This document shows positions 18,361 through 28,285 of a stretch of DNA of 64,000 nucleotides, piece by piece (the first letter of the stretch is position 1; every line of letters starts with the position of its first letter). Origin of the DNA: Brumimicrobium mesophilum (GTDB lineage Bacteria; Bacteroidota; Bacteroidia; Flavobacteriales_D; Crocinitomicaceae); assembly GCF_003025005.1 (NCBI RefSeq), contig NZ_PVSS01000009.1:62242-126241 (forward strand), in the 5' to 3' direction. The position numbers and the translations under genes are program-made. Below the pieces are notes generated by a model that ran no database searches, was not told where the DNA came from, and saw only the letters and a program-made list of their open reading frames with translations.

Positions 18361-20106
18361 CTAATTAAAGAAATCCCAGGTAATTCCTAATCGAATTAGA
18401 AAAGGCATTATTGGATAATCAATGTCAATTCTAGTTTTAGGATCATTAATTAAAGAAGATAAGTTTTCTGCTTTTACAAAGAATCTAAATTCATCTATTG
18501 ACAATGCTAAAAATGCATTTAAACGAATTATAGCTTCTGTTTCTAATGGTGTGGTTGGAATTTGTAACAACCCTAAAACACCATTATACTCTAGATAATT
18601 ATAACCCGATTGATATCCTAAATCTACACCAAATGCTGCACCTAACTTTTGAGCTTTAAATAGCTTAGTTTGAAAAGTTATTCTATTCATAGTTTCGAAA
18701 ATAGGTTGAAAACTGAAGTTTGCAGAGTTAAATCGCAATGTTGCTGTTGGGTAAAAAGACCATTTACCCAATTTTAAACCTCCTTTCAATTGAAAAGAAC
18801 CCATAGAAATTAATTCCAAAGTATCTTGCCTCCATTCATTTCCCATAAAATAACGTCCATTATTTATACTTGTCCAAAGTACAGAAGCTTGAATAAAAGT
18901 AGAGTCTCCATATTTTAAGTCCCCTCCTATTTGCAACTTTTGCTGCATCTCCAAATCATCTATATTCCATTGGTAATAATTAGCAGTATGAAACCTTTGA
19001 TAAGGAGTTGGGTATAAATTTTCAAAGTTAAGTCGGCCTTTCAAAGTTAGGTCATTGAAAATTTCATAATTCAAAAAGGCGTAATTTTTTATTTCTCCAG
19101 TAGCGCCAATTAAATTAAGATAAAACTCATTACTCAAGTGTAAACGACTGCCCAAAGCGGCAAATAAATTTGAATGTAAATAAACTTCATTCGTATCTCT
19201 ATTAGCGCCTAAATTCTGATTTCTCCAATATTGATGATTTATTGTGGCGTCAATCTTTAGACCAGGTGAATTAAAGTAAACTCCTCCTCCATTTGAAAAT
19301 TTTGCAGTCTGATATTGATCACGGGTTTTCCCACTTGTATCAATATAAAAAGTATCAATAACTGACAAATCTGTTAATTGATCAGTATACTCTCTTCCAA
19401 CAATATTATATTGATGCTTCGTTTTAAACCCCGAACCTATTAACGAATCTCCAACCATCAATAGATAATTATCCCATTTTAAATCGAGTTTTCTTACTAC
19501 AGAGCGAGCGTTTTCTCGTTGAACAGGAGTAAATTCAATTTCAAATTCATCTAATAAACTATCCGTTGATATCCCACCATTCTGAGCAATATCATACGCT
19601 GAATAAGAGCCTTCAAAGTTTGTTGAATATCTCTCCTTAGAATGAAAGAATCTTAAATTTAAATCATTTAAACCGTAATCTCCATTTCTTAAGAAACCAT
19701 TACTAGTTCTTCTGTTATAGCGAAAATGAAGATGTGAGTTGGGTCTATAAAATTGATGATATTCTAAATTCAAATCCTGCGTTAATGATGAACCAAAAGC
19801 ATATTGAAAACCTAAATAGGGTAACCCAGAAAATTTAGGAGAAATCTTCCTTTGAGAAGATACATAAGCTAAACTTGCCGGACTTAGAAATATATTTTCA
19901 GCTAAATTCCTTTCATATAACTGCCCAAATCCTGAACCTGGGCGCAGTGTAATTTCACCAATGAAACTAGCATCGATAGAATCTAATTCAGTTCCACCGG
20001 ACCTGTAACCAATTTTAATAGAATCCATTTCTTGATAAAAGAATTCCTTTTGACCCACCAAAGTGAATGAAAAGATCAACGCAATAAAGGCAAAAGGATA
20101 TTTCAC
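18361..20106 (-). CDS. Putative outer-membrane porin (Porin_10 type)
   Basis: 581 residues with a signal peptide (about 1-18). It then shows alternating aromatic/polar beta strands throughout (for example LNLEYHQFYRPNSHLHFRY), ending in the barrel-terminal aromatic ITWDFFN. The closing section, AFLALSIDEFRFFVKAENL, is the typical end of the Bacteroidota 'putative porin' family, in which 'FRFFVKxEN' recurs. It is likely a large outer-membrane barrel. The permeant is unknown, and no co-transcribed partner is visible. Confidence 0.75.
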   Translation of the reverse strand: MKYPFAFIALIFSFTLVGQKEFFYQEMDSIKIGYRSGGTELDSIDASFIGEITLRPGSGFGQLYERNLAENIFLSPASLAYVSSQRKISPKFSGLPYLGFQYAFGSSLTQDLNLEYHQFYRPNSHLHFRYNRRTSNGFLRNGDYGLNDLNLRFFHSKERYSTNFEGSYSAYDIAQNGGISTDSLLDEFEIEFTPVQRENARSVVRKLDLKWDNYLLMVGDSLIGSGFKTKHQYNIVGREYTDQLTDLSVIDTFYIDTSGKTRDQYQTAKFSNGGGVYFNSPGLKIDATINHQYWRNQNLGANRDTNEVYLHSNLFAALGSRLHLSNEFYLNLIGATGEIKNYAFLNYEIFNDLTLKGRLNFENLYPTPYQRFHTANYYQWNIDDLEMQQKLQIGGDLKYGDSTFIQASVLWTSINNGRYFMGNEWRQDTLELISMGSFQLKGGLKLGKWSFYPTATLRFNSANFSFQPIFETMNRITFQTKLFKAQKLGAAFGVDLGYQSGYNYLEYNGVLGLLQIPTTPLETEAIIRLNAFLALSIDEFRFFVKAENLSSLINDPKTRIDIDYPIMPFLIRLGITWDFFN

Positions 20107-20635
20107 TTAGAACTATTAATTATTGGCAAAAATTCAACAAATGATAAAGAAAGCAAATTTATGATTTAAAGCTTATAATTATAGGAAATACATTGGAATT
20201 TTATTCATAAAACATATTTCACAATATAATGTTTAATGAAAGTTAGGTTACACTCGTAAAAGCACTTAGAAAACTGATCTTATTAGAAAAAAAAGTAATA
20301 AAAAAAAGGAAGACCATGAAATCCTCCTTTTTTTTATACAAAGAAACTAAAAAAAACTATTAACTTATTAATTTTCAGCTAATTTACATTTGATTTATTA
20401 GATATTTATCTATAGGTGTTAGGTAAATCTATTTAATCTCAAAAGTATGTTTAGTATAATTAATGTAAAATGAAAATTCTACTATTAAATATGACAATCG
20501 TTCTTATCTGTTGTCAAATATGATGAGAAATAATTGTTAATGTTAAATTATGTTGTGAAACACAAAAATTTGTTGCAAACTACATGAACAGGTCTAAACC
20601 GACTACAAAACACATTTATTTAACGATTAAATTAA
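20107..20635. other. Long intergenic region between porin and LytTR regulator
   Basis: About 530 AT-rich bases upstream of the porin and downstream of the regulator gene. The only structure seen is the weak hairpin at 20299-20338. A 17-codon signal-like ORF at about 20470 (MKILLLNMTIVLICCQI) ends at once and looks spurious. Confidence 0.45.
20299..20338 (-). terminator. Possible bidirectional terminator hairpin
   Basis: An A-rich arm with AAGGAAGA pairs with TCCTCCTT (one mismatch) around a short loop, flanked by A and T runs. It lies 300 bases beyond the LytTR gene, so its use is doubtful. Confidence 0.35.
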
Positions 20636-21295
20636 TCACAAGTTTAAAAAATTACGTCTGTAAGTTCTTGATAATGGAATTTCAATATCATCCAAATAAA
20701 TACTATTCCCTTTAATTCTTGAGATCTTAGAGAAGTTCACAAGATATGATTTATGACATCTTTGGAAGTTTTGAGACAATTCACTCTCCAAAACCTTGAG
20801 TTGTTTTCTTAAAATATATGTCTTATTTTTAAGATATACTTCAACATAAACATTGTCAGATTTAAAATAGAGTACATCATTTGGGTCTATCATTATTTTC
20901 TCTTTCCCTGACTCTATTGCTATTTTTACGTCTAACTTTTGAGAAGCCAATAGAACGGCAGCAACAACATCTATTTCTTTGAATGGTTTAGAGACGTAGG
21001 CAGTAGGGTTGGTAACTATTGCTTTATCAAATGTATCACTTTCAGTGTTAGCAGTAATAAAAATAAATGGAATACTTCTCTTTTTAAGCTCCAGAGCAAT
21101 ATTAACTCCATCTATATTAGTTGAAAGTTGTATATCCAGAAGAAAAATAACATCCTTTAATGAATTTATATTTGCAAGAACACTTTCACCTTCATGAAAA
21201 ATTGAAACCACATCGTACCCATTTTTTTCAAGAATTTTTTTCAAGTGGTTTGCTACAAAAAATTCATCTTCAACTATTACTGCTCTTTTATTCAT
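20636..21295 (-). CDS. LytTR-family response regulator
   Basis: 219 residues from the ATG at 21295, which gives the canonical MNKRAVIVEDE start; a longer frame opens 12 codons earlier at 21331. Numbering from 21331, the receiver domain has acidic pair E21-D22, phospho-Asp D66 (LLDIQ), T93 and K115 (SKPF). A LytTR DNA-binding domain follows (about 130-231: PNDVLYFKSDNVYVEV, then RCHKSYLVN). It should bind promoter repeats once phosphorylated by the adjacent kinase. The start overlaps the kinase stop by 8 bases, so the pair is translationally coupled, kinase first. Targets unknown. Confidence 0.9.
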   Translation of the reverse strand: MNKRAVIVEDEFFVANHLKKILEKNGYDVVSIFHEGESVLANINSLKDVIFLLDIQLSTNIDGVNIALELKKRSIPFIFITANTESDTFDKAIVTNPTAYVSKPFKEIDVVAAVLLASQKLDVKIAIESGKEKIMIDPNDVLYFKSDNVYVEVYLKNKTYILRKQLKVLESELSQNFQRCHKSYLVNFSKISRIKGNSIYLDDIEIPLSRTYRRNFLNL

Positions 21296-22952
21296 TAAAA
21301 TAGAATTTATATTCACCGTGTTGAGGTTCAAAATTCAAATCTCGACCTCCACATCTAACAATTAAATTTTCAACAAGAAAAATACCATTACTTTTAACAT
21401 AATCTTTAAAATTTGAATTATCCCTATAAATAAAGATATGCGACTTATTCGATTTCAACACTTGAATAAAGATTTCATCTTTCTCCTTCCGATGTTTTAG
21501 CGTATTTGATAGCAATTCATTCAAAATTAACCCAAAGTATACTATTCGTTCACTTTCAATTTTCGAATCTATAAAATCAATGTTAAAATTTAACTCACGT
21601 TTTGTAAGTTTTTGAAAGTTTTGGACAATCTCCATAAAGTAAGTTTGCAAATCAACCTTCTGGTTATGCACCTTAAAATCAAGAATTTTATGCAATGATG
21701 AAATGGTTAAAATCTTAGATGATATAGTTTCTAATAATTCCTGACTTTCACGACTTGTATCTTCTTTATCAAATTCTATTATCGATAAAATCATTTGAAG
21801 ATTATTTTTTATTCGATGATTACTTTCTTTAATCAATAGTTGGTAATTGAGATTCGATTTATTTAAATCAAAATTGGATTTCCTAATCCCCATTGTTAAT
21901 ACTCTTTGTCGGTATAGAAGCCAAATTAAAATTAATACCAATGAGAATAATATTACACTATAAAATCTATTTTGATCTATCCGTTTATTTTTTTCTAGAA
22001 TAACCAATTCTTTTTGAGATAAGACATTCAAATTTAAGTCTAAATCTGCTTTTAAAGAATCAAACTCATAGAGCAGTTTTAGCTTTTCAATAGTATTGTC
22101 GGCATTCTTGTTTATAGCGTCAATCATAGCGCTTTTCTCTAAGATCGTTTGGCGAAAATATCCTAAACTATCATTTTTTATACGAACATAATATTGCCCG
22201 AGTAAACTTCTCGACATTGTAAGGTTTGGGAAATAAATTGATTCATCCGCATATTTTGATACCACATTCTTAATTGAATCTACATTATTATACTCTTCAA
22301 CTATTGCAAGTCTGAAGAGTCCATTCAAAGAATTATGGTAGTTTAATGAGTCATTTATGGACATGAATAAATTCATAGCTTTTCTATAAGATTCTTCAGC
22401 AATTTCAAGGTGCTTGTTACAATCTTTTTTTAAGCTGGCACATTCATCAAAATGTATTGATGCATTCAAATTATAGAAGGAAGCCAAACTTGGTATATTA
22501 TTTAATTCTTCTGAAACTCTAATCCCATTATTAATAATAGGATAAATTATTTTTATCTGTTCCTCCATAGAATATTTTGGACTTTCTAAATACAATGCTG
22601 CTTTTCTGAAACTTACCTCTAAATGTAAATTAGGTTCATCCCCCAAGTCAGGAAGTAAATTTATTTGTTCCATAGCATCATCATGTTGATTGGATAAGCG
22701 TAAAACTCTTGCCACCATCAAACGGTAGTTCACTTCATTTTTTAATGATGACTCAATATCCTCACTGTATTTTTCCTCAACTAGATTAAGTTGACGCATT
22801 GCTTCAGAATACTGTTGTGTATCGGTAAGTAATCTTACTAAGCTTAATTTAGAGTCTAGTGTTTCTTTTTCAATTGTTTTTTTTTGAGAAAAAATGGAAT
22901 TCGAACTTAGTATAAAGCTAATAAGGATAAATATTATTTTGTATTTTTTCAA
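21288..22952 (-). CDS. TPR-type membrane sensor histidine kinase (HisKA_2/HWE-like)
   Basis: 554 residues. After a signal peptide (about 1-22) a helical, TPR-like sensor region (about 25-320) lies outside the cytoplasmic membrane. One membrane helix follows (about 328-346), then a short coiled linker. The phosphotransfer site is in LIKESNHRIKNNLQM with His379, the 'HRxKNNLQ' form of HisKA_2/HWE kinases. The ATPase domain (about 460-554) has the N-box NELLSNTLKH; the G-box region (SNGIFLVENL) is short. It pairs with the downstream LytTR regulator. The stimulus is unknown. Confidence 0.9.
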   Translation of the reverse strand: MKKYKIIFILISFILSSNSIFSQKKTIEKETLDSKLSLVRLLTDTQQYSEAMRQLNLVEEKYSEDIESSLKNEVNYRLMVARVLRLSNQHDDAMEQINLLPDLGDEPNLHLEVSFRKAALYLESPKYSMEEQIKIIYPIINNGIRVSEELNNIPSLASFYNLNASIHFDECASLKKDCNKHLEIAEESYRKAMNLFMSINDSLNYHNSLNGLFRLAIVEEYNNVDSIKNVVSKYADESIYFPNLTMSRSLLGQYYVRIKNDSLGYFRQTILEKSAMIDAINKNADNTIEKLKLLYEFDSLKADLDLNLNVLSQKELVILEKNKRIDQNRFYSVILFSLVLILIWLLYRQRVLTMGIRKSNFDLNKSNLNYQLLIKESNHRIKNNLQMILSIIEFDKEDTSRESQELLETISSKILTISSLHKILDFKVHNQKVDLQTYFMEIVQNFQKLTKRELNFNIDFIDSKIESERIVYFGLILNELLSNTLKHRKEKDEIFIQVLKSNKSHIFIYRDNSNFKDYVKSNGIFLVENLIVRCGGRDLNFEPQHGEYKFYFNE

Positions 22953-23181
22953 TTGAGATGTTTAATAAATTTAAATCGAATTTCAAATAGCTTAACATAG
23001 CATTGCAACTGATCTTGGGCGTGATAATATAATTTACCTCTCGAAAAGCCAACAGAAAACTCTTTTCCAAATTTAAGCATATGAATTTGAATTGATGGTT
23101 TCTAGGCTAGATTAAAAATTGAATTCCATTAATTGATTAGAGTCAATTATTTAAGGAGTAGGAGAAATAAAAAAGTTGTTA

Positions 23182-23220
23182 TAAAAAAAGACTGACTTCT
23201 ATTGCTAGAAGTCAGTCTAT
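23182..23220 (-). terminator. Intrinsic terminator of the giant adhesin
   Basis: AGACTGACTTCTA, loop TTGC, and its 13-base complement (23189-23218). The A7 run at 23183-23189 becomes the U-tract on the minus strand. Confidence 0.9.
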
Positions 23221-23240
23221 AAAAATTAAATTATATTAAA

Positions 23241-26200
23241 TTATTTTTTAACAACCCTGTGGATACTTTCACTTTTTCCATTTGAAATTCGGATAATGTA
23301 AACACCTCTTTCGTAAGTTGATAAATCTACTAGTGTAGAGTTATCAGTAATGTTTTGCTTAGCCAATTTACGAGCAGTTGCATCGATTACCTCTAAAGAG
23401 TATTGATTCCCTTCCATATTGTTTTCAAACAGAACAGTTACCGCTCCATCTGTTGGATTAGGATATAAGCTAACTCCTAAGGTTTGCTCAATATCTTCCA
23501 AACCTACATTATCTACCATAATACAAGTAGATGTATCAGTACAACCATTTTCAGTAACAATTACTGCATAGTTCCCATTTACCATAGCAGTGTAATCTTT
23601 ATTAGTTTCACCTGGTAATGGTGCATTTCCGTTATCACAATCAATCCACTGATACATTGCTCCAACTGCATTTGCAGATAAGTCTATACCATTCGTTTGA
23701 GTTGTTGTAACATCAACAGTATTAATTGTTAAGTCTAAGGTTACAATTGAATCACAACCGTTTGCTGCTCCACCTACAATAGTAAATGTAGCGGTGTTGT
23801 TATGCATTGTGTATTCCACACCATCAATCCAAGTAAAACTATTACAAGCCTCTTGAACGTCTGTACCAGTTACTGAATTGTTGATTGTTAAATCTAAAGT
23901 TACAATTGAATCACAACCATTAGCTGCACCACCTGTGATTGAAAATGTAGCAGTGTTGTTTGAAGCTGTATAATCATTCCCGTCAATCCAAGTGTACATT
24001 TCACAAGCAACTTGGGTATCAGTTCCTGATGCTGCATTGTTGATTGTTAAATCTAAAGTTACTATAGAATCACAACCTGTTGCTGCACCACCAATTAAGG
24101 TAAATGTTGCCGTGTTGTTTGAAGCTGTATAAGTAGTTCCATCAATCCAAGTATAGGTTTCACAAGCTACTTGAGCATCTGTTCCTGTTGTTGCGTTGTT
24201 GATAGTTAAATCTAAAGAATATAAAGAATCACATCCATTAACACTAGCCCCCACAACAGTAAATGTTGCTGTATTGTTAGAAGAAGTATAAACTAACCCA
24301 TCTCTCCAAGTATAAGTTTCACAAGCTACAATAACATCTGTCTCCATTACTGGAGCATTAAGTGTTGAGAATGTGAATGGACCAACCATAGCACTAGTAA
24401 GACCAGCGCTACAATCAGACTGAACATAATACTCATAGTCTGAACATGACGTTAAAGCATTTAAAGTGAAAGGATTTGAAACACCAGCCACAATAGTTCC
24501 TGTACCTGGTGTAAATCCAGAAATACCATATTCAACATTATAAGTAGTTGCAGTTCCATTTTCCGTCCAACTTAAATCAGCAGAAGTTCCTGTGATATTA
24601 GCTGCTGTTAAAGCAGAAGGATCTGGACAACTTGGAGTCTCCATAACGAAAAAGTCATCTATACCCAAATCATTTTGGAAATAATTTGATGAAGTAGTTC
24701 CTGTTGCTGCAATCGCTTGAATTCTGAATTTAGCGATAGTTGGAACCCCTGCTGGAAGTGGCCCTGAAACTTCAGTCCATCCTGGGAAGTTACCTGATTC
24801 AGTTGTAATATTAACCCATGCATTACCATCCCAAGCGTCTAATGATATAGTATGGTTAATTGCATTATCGACATTGTTAGAAGCAAACCAGAAACCGATT
24901 AGCGGAGTTGTCAATGCACTCATATCGATAAATGGCGTAACCATTTCATTAGCTAAAATATCAGTTGAGGCATCAATCCACATATAGTTTCCTGTACCTG
25001 TTGTGTGATCACCAATATTTGGTAAATAAGCATGACCAGTATTTACAACGTCATTTGTTACATCCCAATCATCTGCTAATGTTTGAGGCTCCCAACAATT
25101 TGGCAGATCAGTATAAGGAGAAACTAAAGCTAATCCATCGAAGTTTTCAATAAATGGAGCTAGAAAAGCATTACATGGAGTAGAAAAGGTAGTAATATTC
25201 GACCAATCACTTGTATCCCCAGGAGCACAAATTGCTCTTACATATAAGTCATAAGCTGTGTCATCATTTAAACCAGTTAGACTAGGAGTACTTGTTGTTT
25301 CAATACTATTTGTTCCTGATCCTAAAGTAAATCCAGAAACGCCATATTCAACTTCCCATTCAATTGGGGAACCAATTTGAGTCCAAGATAAATTTGCACT
25401 TGTGGCTAAAATAGAATTAACCATCAAATTTGTAGGAGCTATACAACTAGGAGAAACCTCGTAATTGAAGTCATCAATTCTAATGTACTTAAGGGTACCT
25501 CCATCTAGTTCGTGAATAAATGCGATATATTGATCTGTTCCATTGTATCCATTTGCAGCATCAAAGTAAGTAATCACTTCTTGATACGTATCATCCGCAA
25601 GGAATGTAACCGTATCAACTGGTGTAAATACAGCCGTTGGAGCTTCAGATGGAACCGTTCCTATTATTAATCGTGTAGTAACATTATCTGCATTTGCCTG
25701 AAATCTAATTCTCTTATCTCCAGCAGTTAAATCACTGAAGTTTGGAGATATGGCCTTTAATGTATCTGAACCAACTGTAAATCCTGAACCATTATATAAA
25801 TATAATGCCTGTGCTCCTGCAAATGGAGCAGCCGTTCCTGTGAAATCTTCTACTTCAACAAAACCATTATTTATAGTTACGTAAGAATCCCAACAACCTG
25901 GAGCAAGGTCCAAGTCATCATTCTCAAATCCATTATAATAAGGAGCTGTATAAGGTAAACATGTTGTAGTGAAACTAGAAATTAAAGACCAAGCACTTGT
26001 GTCGCCAGGACTACAAATTGCTCTAACATAAACGTCATAATCAGTAAAAGCTGATAAACCTGTTAAATTTGCACTTGATACAGATTCCACACTGCTTGTT
26101 CCTGTTCCCGCAGTATATCCTGACAACCCATAATCCACTTCCCAAGATGTTGCTGAACCATTTTCTGTCCATGTTAAACTTGCAGTGGTAGCTAATATCG

Positions 26201-27635
26201 AATTAGTCATTACGTTTGATGGAGAAAGACAACTAGGAATTACTTCATAATTAAAATCATCAATTCTTATATATTTTAATGTTCCACCGCCTAATTCATG
26301 ACCAAATACTATGTATTCATCTGAACCATTATAGCCATTCGCAGCATCCAAATTAACTATTACTTGCTGATAAGTATCATCTGCAAGGAAAGTTACCGTA
26401 TCAATTGGATTGAAAGTTGAAGATGGAATTGGAGCAGCAATTGTACCGACAATTAATCTAGTTGTTACATTATCAGCATTTGCTTGGAATCGAATTCTCT
26501 TATCCCCACCTATTAAGTCTGTAAATTGAGGTGTTATTGCAATTAATGTATCTGCACCAATAGTAGATGATGAACCATTATAAAGGTAGAGTGCTTGCGA
26601 TCCTGAATAAGGAGCAGCAGTACCAGTAAAGTCTTCTACTTCAACAAAACCACTAGTAGTATTATAAAATCCCCAACAGTCTGGGGCAAGATCAAGTGCG
26701 TCAAACTCGAAACCATTATAGTACGGAGCTGTTAAAGAAGAACATAAGGTTTTAAATGAGCTAGCATTGGACCAATCACTTGTATCGCCAGGTGCACAAA
26801 TTGCTCTAACATACCAGTCGTAATTAGTTATTGGGTTTAAGCCAATTAAAGTCGTAGAGTTTGATGACAAAATTGAAGAGTTTACGCTGGTTCCTGGTGT
26901 AAAACCAGTTACATCGTAAGTCACTTCAAAAGAAGTTGCTACAGTGTGACTCCATGAAATGTCAGCAGAAACAGCAGTGACATTTGTTGTTAATTCATTT
27001 GTTGTTTTAAAACATGTTGGAGCCTCCATTACGAAGAAATCATCAACTCCCAAATCATTTTGATAGTAGTTAGCTGATGTAGTCCCCGTTGCTGGTGTAG
27101 CATAAATTCTGAATTTAGTAGTTGTTGGAACCCCTGCAGGCAAAGTACCTGCAACTTCTACCCATGAGGAGAAATTACCTACCAATGAAGTAATATTTAC
27201 CCAAGCAGTTCCATCCCAAGCATCTAAATTAATGGTATGGTTGAAAGCATTATCTACATTATCTGAAGCAAACCAAAAACCAACATATGGAGTTGTTAAA
27301 CCACTCATATCTATGTCAGGTGTAACCATTTCGTTCGCAGTAATATCTGTAGAGGCATCAATCCACATAAAATTACTTGTTCCTGTGGTGTGATCTCCAA
27401 TATTAGGTAAATATTGTGGTCCATTAGTAACATCATTTGTTACATCCCAGTAATCGGGGCCTGTTTGAACCCCCCAACATGATGGCAAGGCTGTATAAGG
27501 TGAAGTTAAGGCTAATCCATCAAAATTTTCATTGAACGGAGCTAAAACCGGGGTACATTGGGCCACTGCCTTCCCATAATGAAAGAAAGTTAAAAGCCCG
27601 AGTGTAATTACCGCTAGAGTTTTTTTTGTTATCAT
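23241..27635 (-). CDS. Giant T9SS-sorted adhesin with MAM-like and fibronectin type III repeats
   Basis: 1464 residues with a signal peptide (about 1-26). Module order as I read it: MAM/jelly-roll module A1 (about 30-205), Fn3-1 (207-297), module B1 (298-464), Fn3-2 (464-556), B2 (557-728), Fn3-3 (728-818), A2 (819-998), Fn3-4 (998-1085), four 49-52-residue repeats (1095-1300: 'CxxYTWxDGxxYTxxNNTATF...GCDS...LDLTIN'), a PKD/Ig-like module, then a T9SS type A sorting domain (about 1375-1464: SLYPNPTDG...ERGVYIIRISNG). A1/A2 and B1/B2 are near-copies. It should be surface-anchored and act in adhesion or matrix building. No protease domain is seen. Monocistronic. Confidence 0.9.
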   Translation of the reverse strand: MITKKTLAVITLGLLTFFHYGKAVAQCTPVLAPFNENFDGLALTSPYTALPSCWGVQTGPDYWDVTNDVTNGPQYLPNIGDHTTGTSNFMWIDASTDITANEMVTPDIDMSGLTTPYVGFWFASDNVDNAFNHTINLDAWDGTAWVNITSLVGNFSSWVEVAGTLPAGVPTTTKFRIYATPATGTTSANYYQNDLGVDDFFVMEAPTCFKTTNELTTNVTAVSADISWSHTVATSFEVTYDVTGFTPGTSVNSSILSSNSTTLIGLNPITNYDWYVRAICAPGDTSDWSNASSFKTLCSSLTAPYYNGFEFDALDLAPDCWGFYNTTSGFVEVEDFTGTAAPYSGSQALYLYNGSSSTIGADTLIAITPQFTDLIGGDKRIRFQANADNVTTRLIVGTIAAPIPSSTFNPIDTVTFLADDTYQQVIVNLDAANGYNGSDEYIVFGHELGGGTLKYIRIDDFNYEVIPSCLSPSNVMTNSILATTASLTWTENGSATSWEVDYGLSGYTAGTGTSSVESVSSANLTGLSAFTDYDVYVRAICSPGDTSAWSLISSFTTTCLPYTAPYYNGFENDDLDLAPGCWDSYVTINNGFVEVEDFTGTAAPFAGAQALYLYNGSGFTVGSDTLKAISPNFSDLTAGDKRIRFQANADNVTTRLIIGTVPSEAPTAVFTPVDTVTFLADDTYQEVITYFDAANGYNGTDQYIAFIHELDGGTLKYIRIDDFNYEVSPSCIAPTNLMVNSILATSANLSWTQIGSPIEWEVEYGVSGFTLGSGTNSIETTSTPSLTGLNDDTAYDLYVRAICAPGDTSDWSNITTFSTPCNAFLAPFIENFDGLALVSPYTDLPNCWEPQTLADDWDVTNDVVNTGHAYLPNIGDHTTGTGNYMWIDASTDILANEMVTPFIDMSALTTPLIGFWFASNNVDNAINHTISLDAWDGNAWVNITTESGNFPGWTEVSGPLPAGVPTIAKFRIQAIAATGTTSSNYFQNDLGIDDFFVMETPSCPDPSALTAANITGTSADLSWTENGTATTYNVEYGISGFTPGTGTIVAGVSNPFTLNALTSCSDYEYYVQSDCSAGLTSAMVGPFTFSTLNAPVMETDVIVACETYTWRDGLVYTSSNNTATFTVVGASVNGCDSLYSLDLTINNATTGTDAQVACETYTWIDGTTYTASNNTATFTLIGGAATGCDSIVTLDLTINNAASGTDTQVACEMYTWIDGNDYTASNNTATFSITGGAANGCDSIVTLDLTINNSVTGTDVQEACNSFTWIDGVEYTMHNNTATFTIVGGAANGCDSIVTLDLTINTVDVTTTQTNGIDLSANAVGAMYQWIDCDNGNAPLPGETNKDYTAMVNGNYAVIVTENGCTDTSTCIMVDNVGLEDIEQTLGVSLYPNPTDGAVTVLFENNMEGNQYSLEVIDATARKLAKQNITDNSTLVDLSTYERGVYIIRISNGKSESIHRVVKK

Positions 27636-27915
27636 AAGTAAATAATTAGTTAATAAATAATATCAATCGCTCTTTTAGATTGATAATTCAATAGTAAAGT
27701 AACAACAAAAAAAACGAATTATCCTAATAAATTATTGATACTAAGAAAATTAGTTAGGTTAAGGTTATTAAAATGACATTCCGATTTCTTTGTAATTTCT
27801 CAAACTTTTGAAAAGGAAAATTAGTGAAATAGGAAAGAGTTAGTAGAGATTGGCGAAAAAAAGATTTTATAACTTTAATAATTTCCAAATTATTTTAAAC
27901 AAAGACGGTCGCCTA
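27636..27915. other. Upstream region of the giant adhesin
   Basis: 280 AT-rich bases between the adhesin start and a minus-strand terminator. It presumably holds the adhesin promoter, but I see no clear TAnnTTTG match and no ORF. Confidence 0.4.
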
Positions 27916-27946
27916 AAAAACAAAAAAACGGATGAATAATCATCCG
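27916..27946 (-). terminator. Intrinsic terminator downstream of the structured RNA
   Basis: CGGATGA (27929-27935), loop ATAA, TCATCCG (27940-27946). The A7 run at 27922-27928, with more A beyond, gives the U-tract on the minus strand. It would end transcription from the structured RNA locus. Confidence 0.85.
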
Positions 27947-27964
27947 CAATTGGTTAACTGTGAT

Positions 27965-28152
27965 AAAAAAAGAAAAAAACCCATATAGTTGAATTCTGAA
28001 AACTTCAGATTTGCATTTTTAGAACCTCCGTTTTACTTCTGTAATCCTCTGGGTTATCCTTTTCGTAAACGAATTAGGGAGGCCCGCCATAGATAAAACA
28101 AGTACAGTTCTAATTGTGATATTTTAAGTCTCAAATAACGCTATATGGGCGG
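27965..28152 (-). ncRNA. Structured non-coding RNA, rod-like; 6S RNA (ssrS) candidate
   Basis: On the minus strand about 170-190 nt are closed by a 9-bp terminal stem (28149-28141 with 27988-27980), followed at once by U7-C-U8. Inside are a large internal loop, a small local hairpin on the 3' strand (TCTGAA/TTCAGA, about 27996-28011), a 7-bp stem (28113-28107 with 28025-28019), a 5-bp CCTCC/GGAGG helix and an apical hairpin (TAATCC/GGGTTA). A single long rod with a central bubble and a small 3' hairpin is the layout of 6S RNA, which sequesters housekeeping RNA polymerase. No ORF covers it. Signatures of tmRNA, RNase P and SRP RNA are absent. Assignment to 6S is inference; that it is a structured RNA is better supported. 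Confidence 0.5.
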
Positions 28153-28285
28153 TCAAAGAATGACCTCAAACAAATCGAACACCTTTGTGTGATTGTTTGT
28201 GTTATAAATATACAGAATAATAATCTATACTACCAAATAAAAACATCAAATTAAAGAAAGATTTTCCATTTACTCTAATCATGTT

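Noticed and set aside
20470-20523. 17-codon signal-like peptide MKILLLNMTIVLICCQI
   Set aside because: Too short, ends at once and has no mature part; chance in AT-rich DNA.
23700-24400. Regular 150-base periodicity that might suggest a CRISPR or satellite array
   Set aside because: The units keep one reading frame and encode four copies of a 50-residue protein repeat in the adhesin.
27965-28152. tmRNA, RNase P or SRP RNA as identity of the structured RNA
   Set aside because: No CCA-ended acceptor/T-arm, no conserved RNase P core words, and no GGAAGG-type SRP tetraloop region on either strand.
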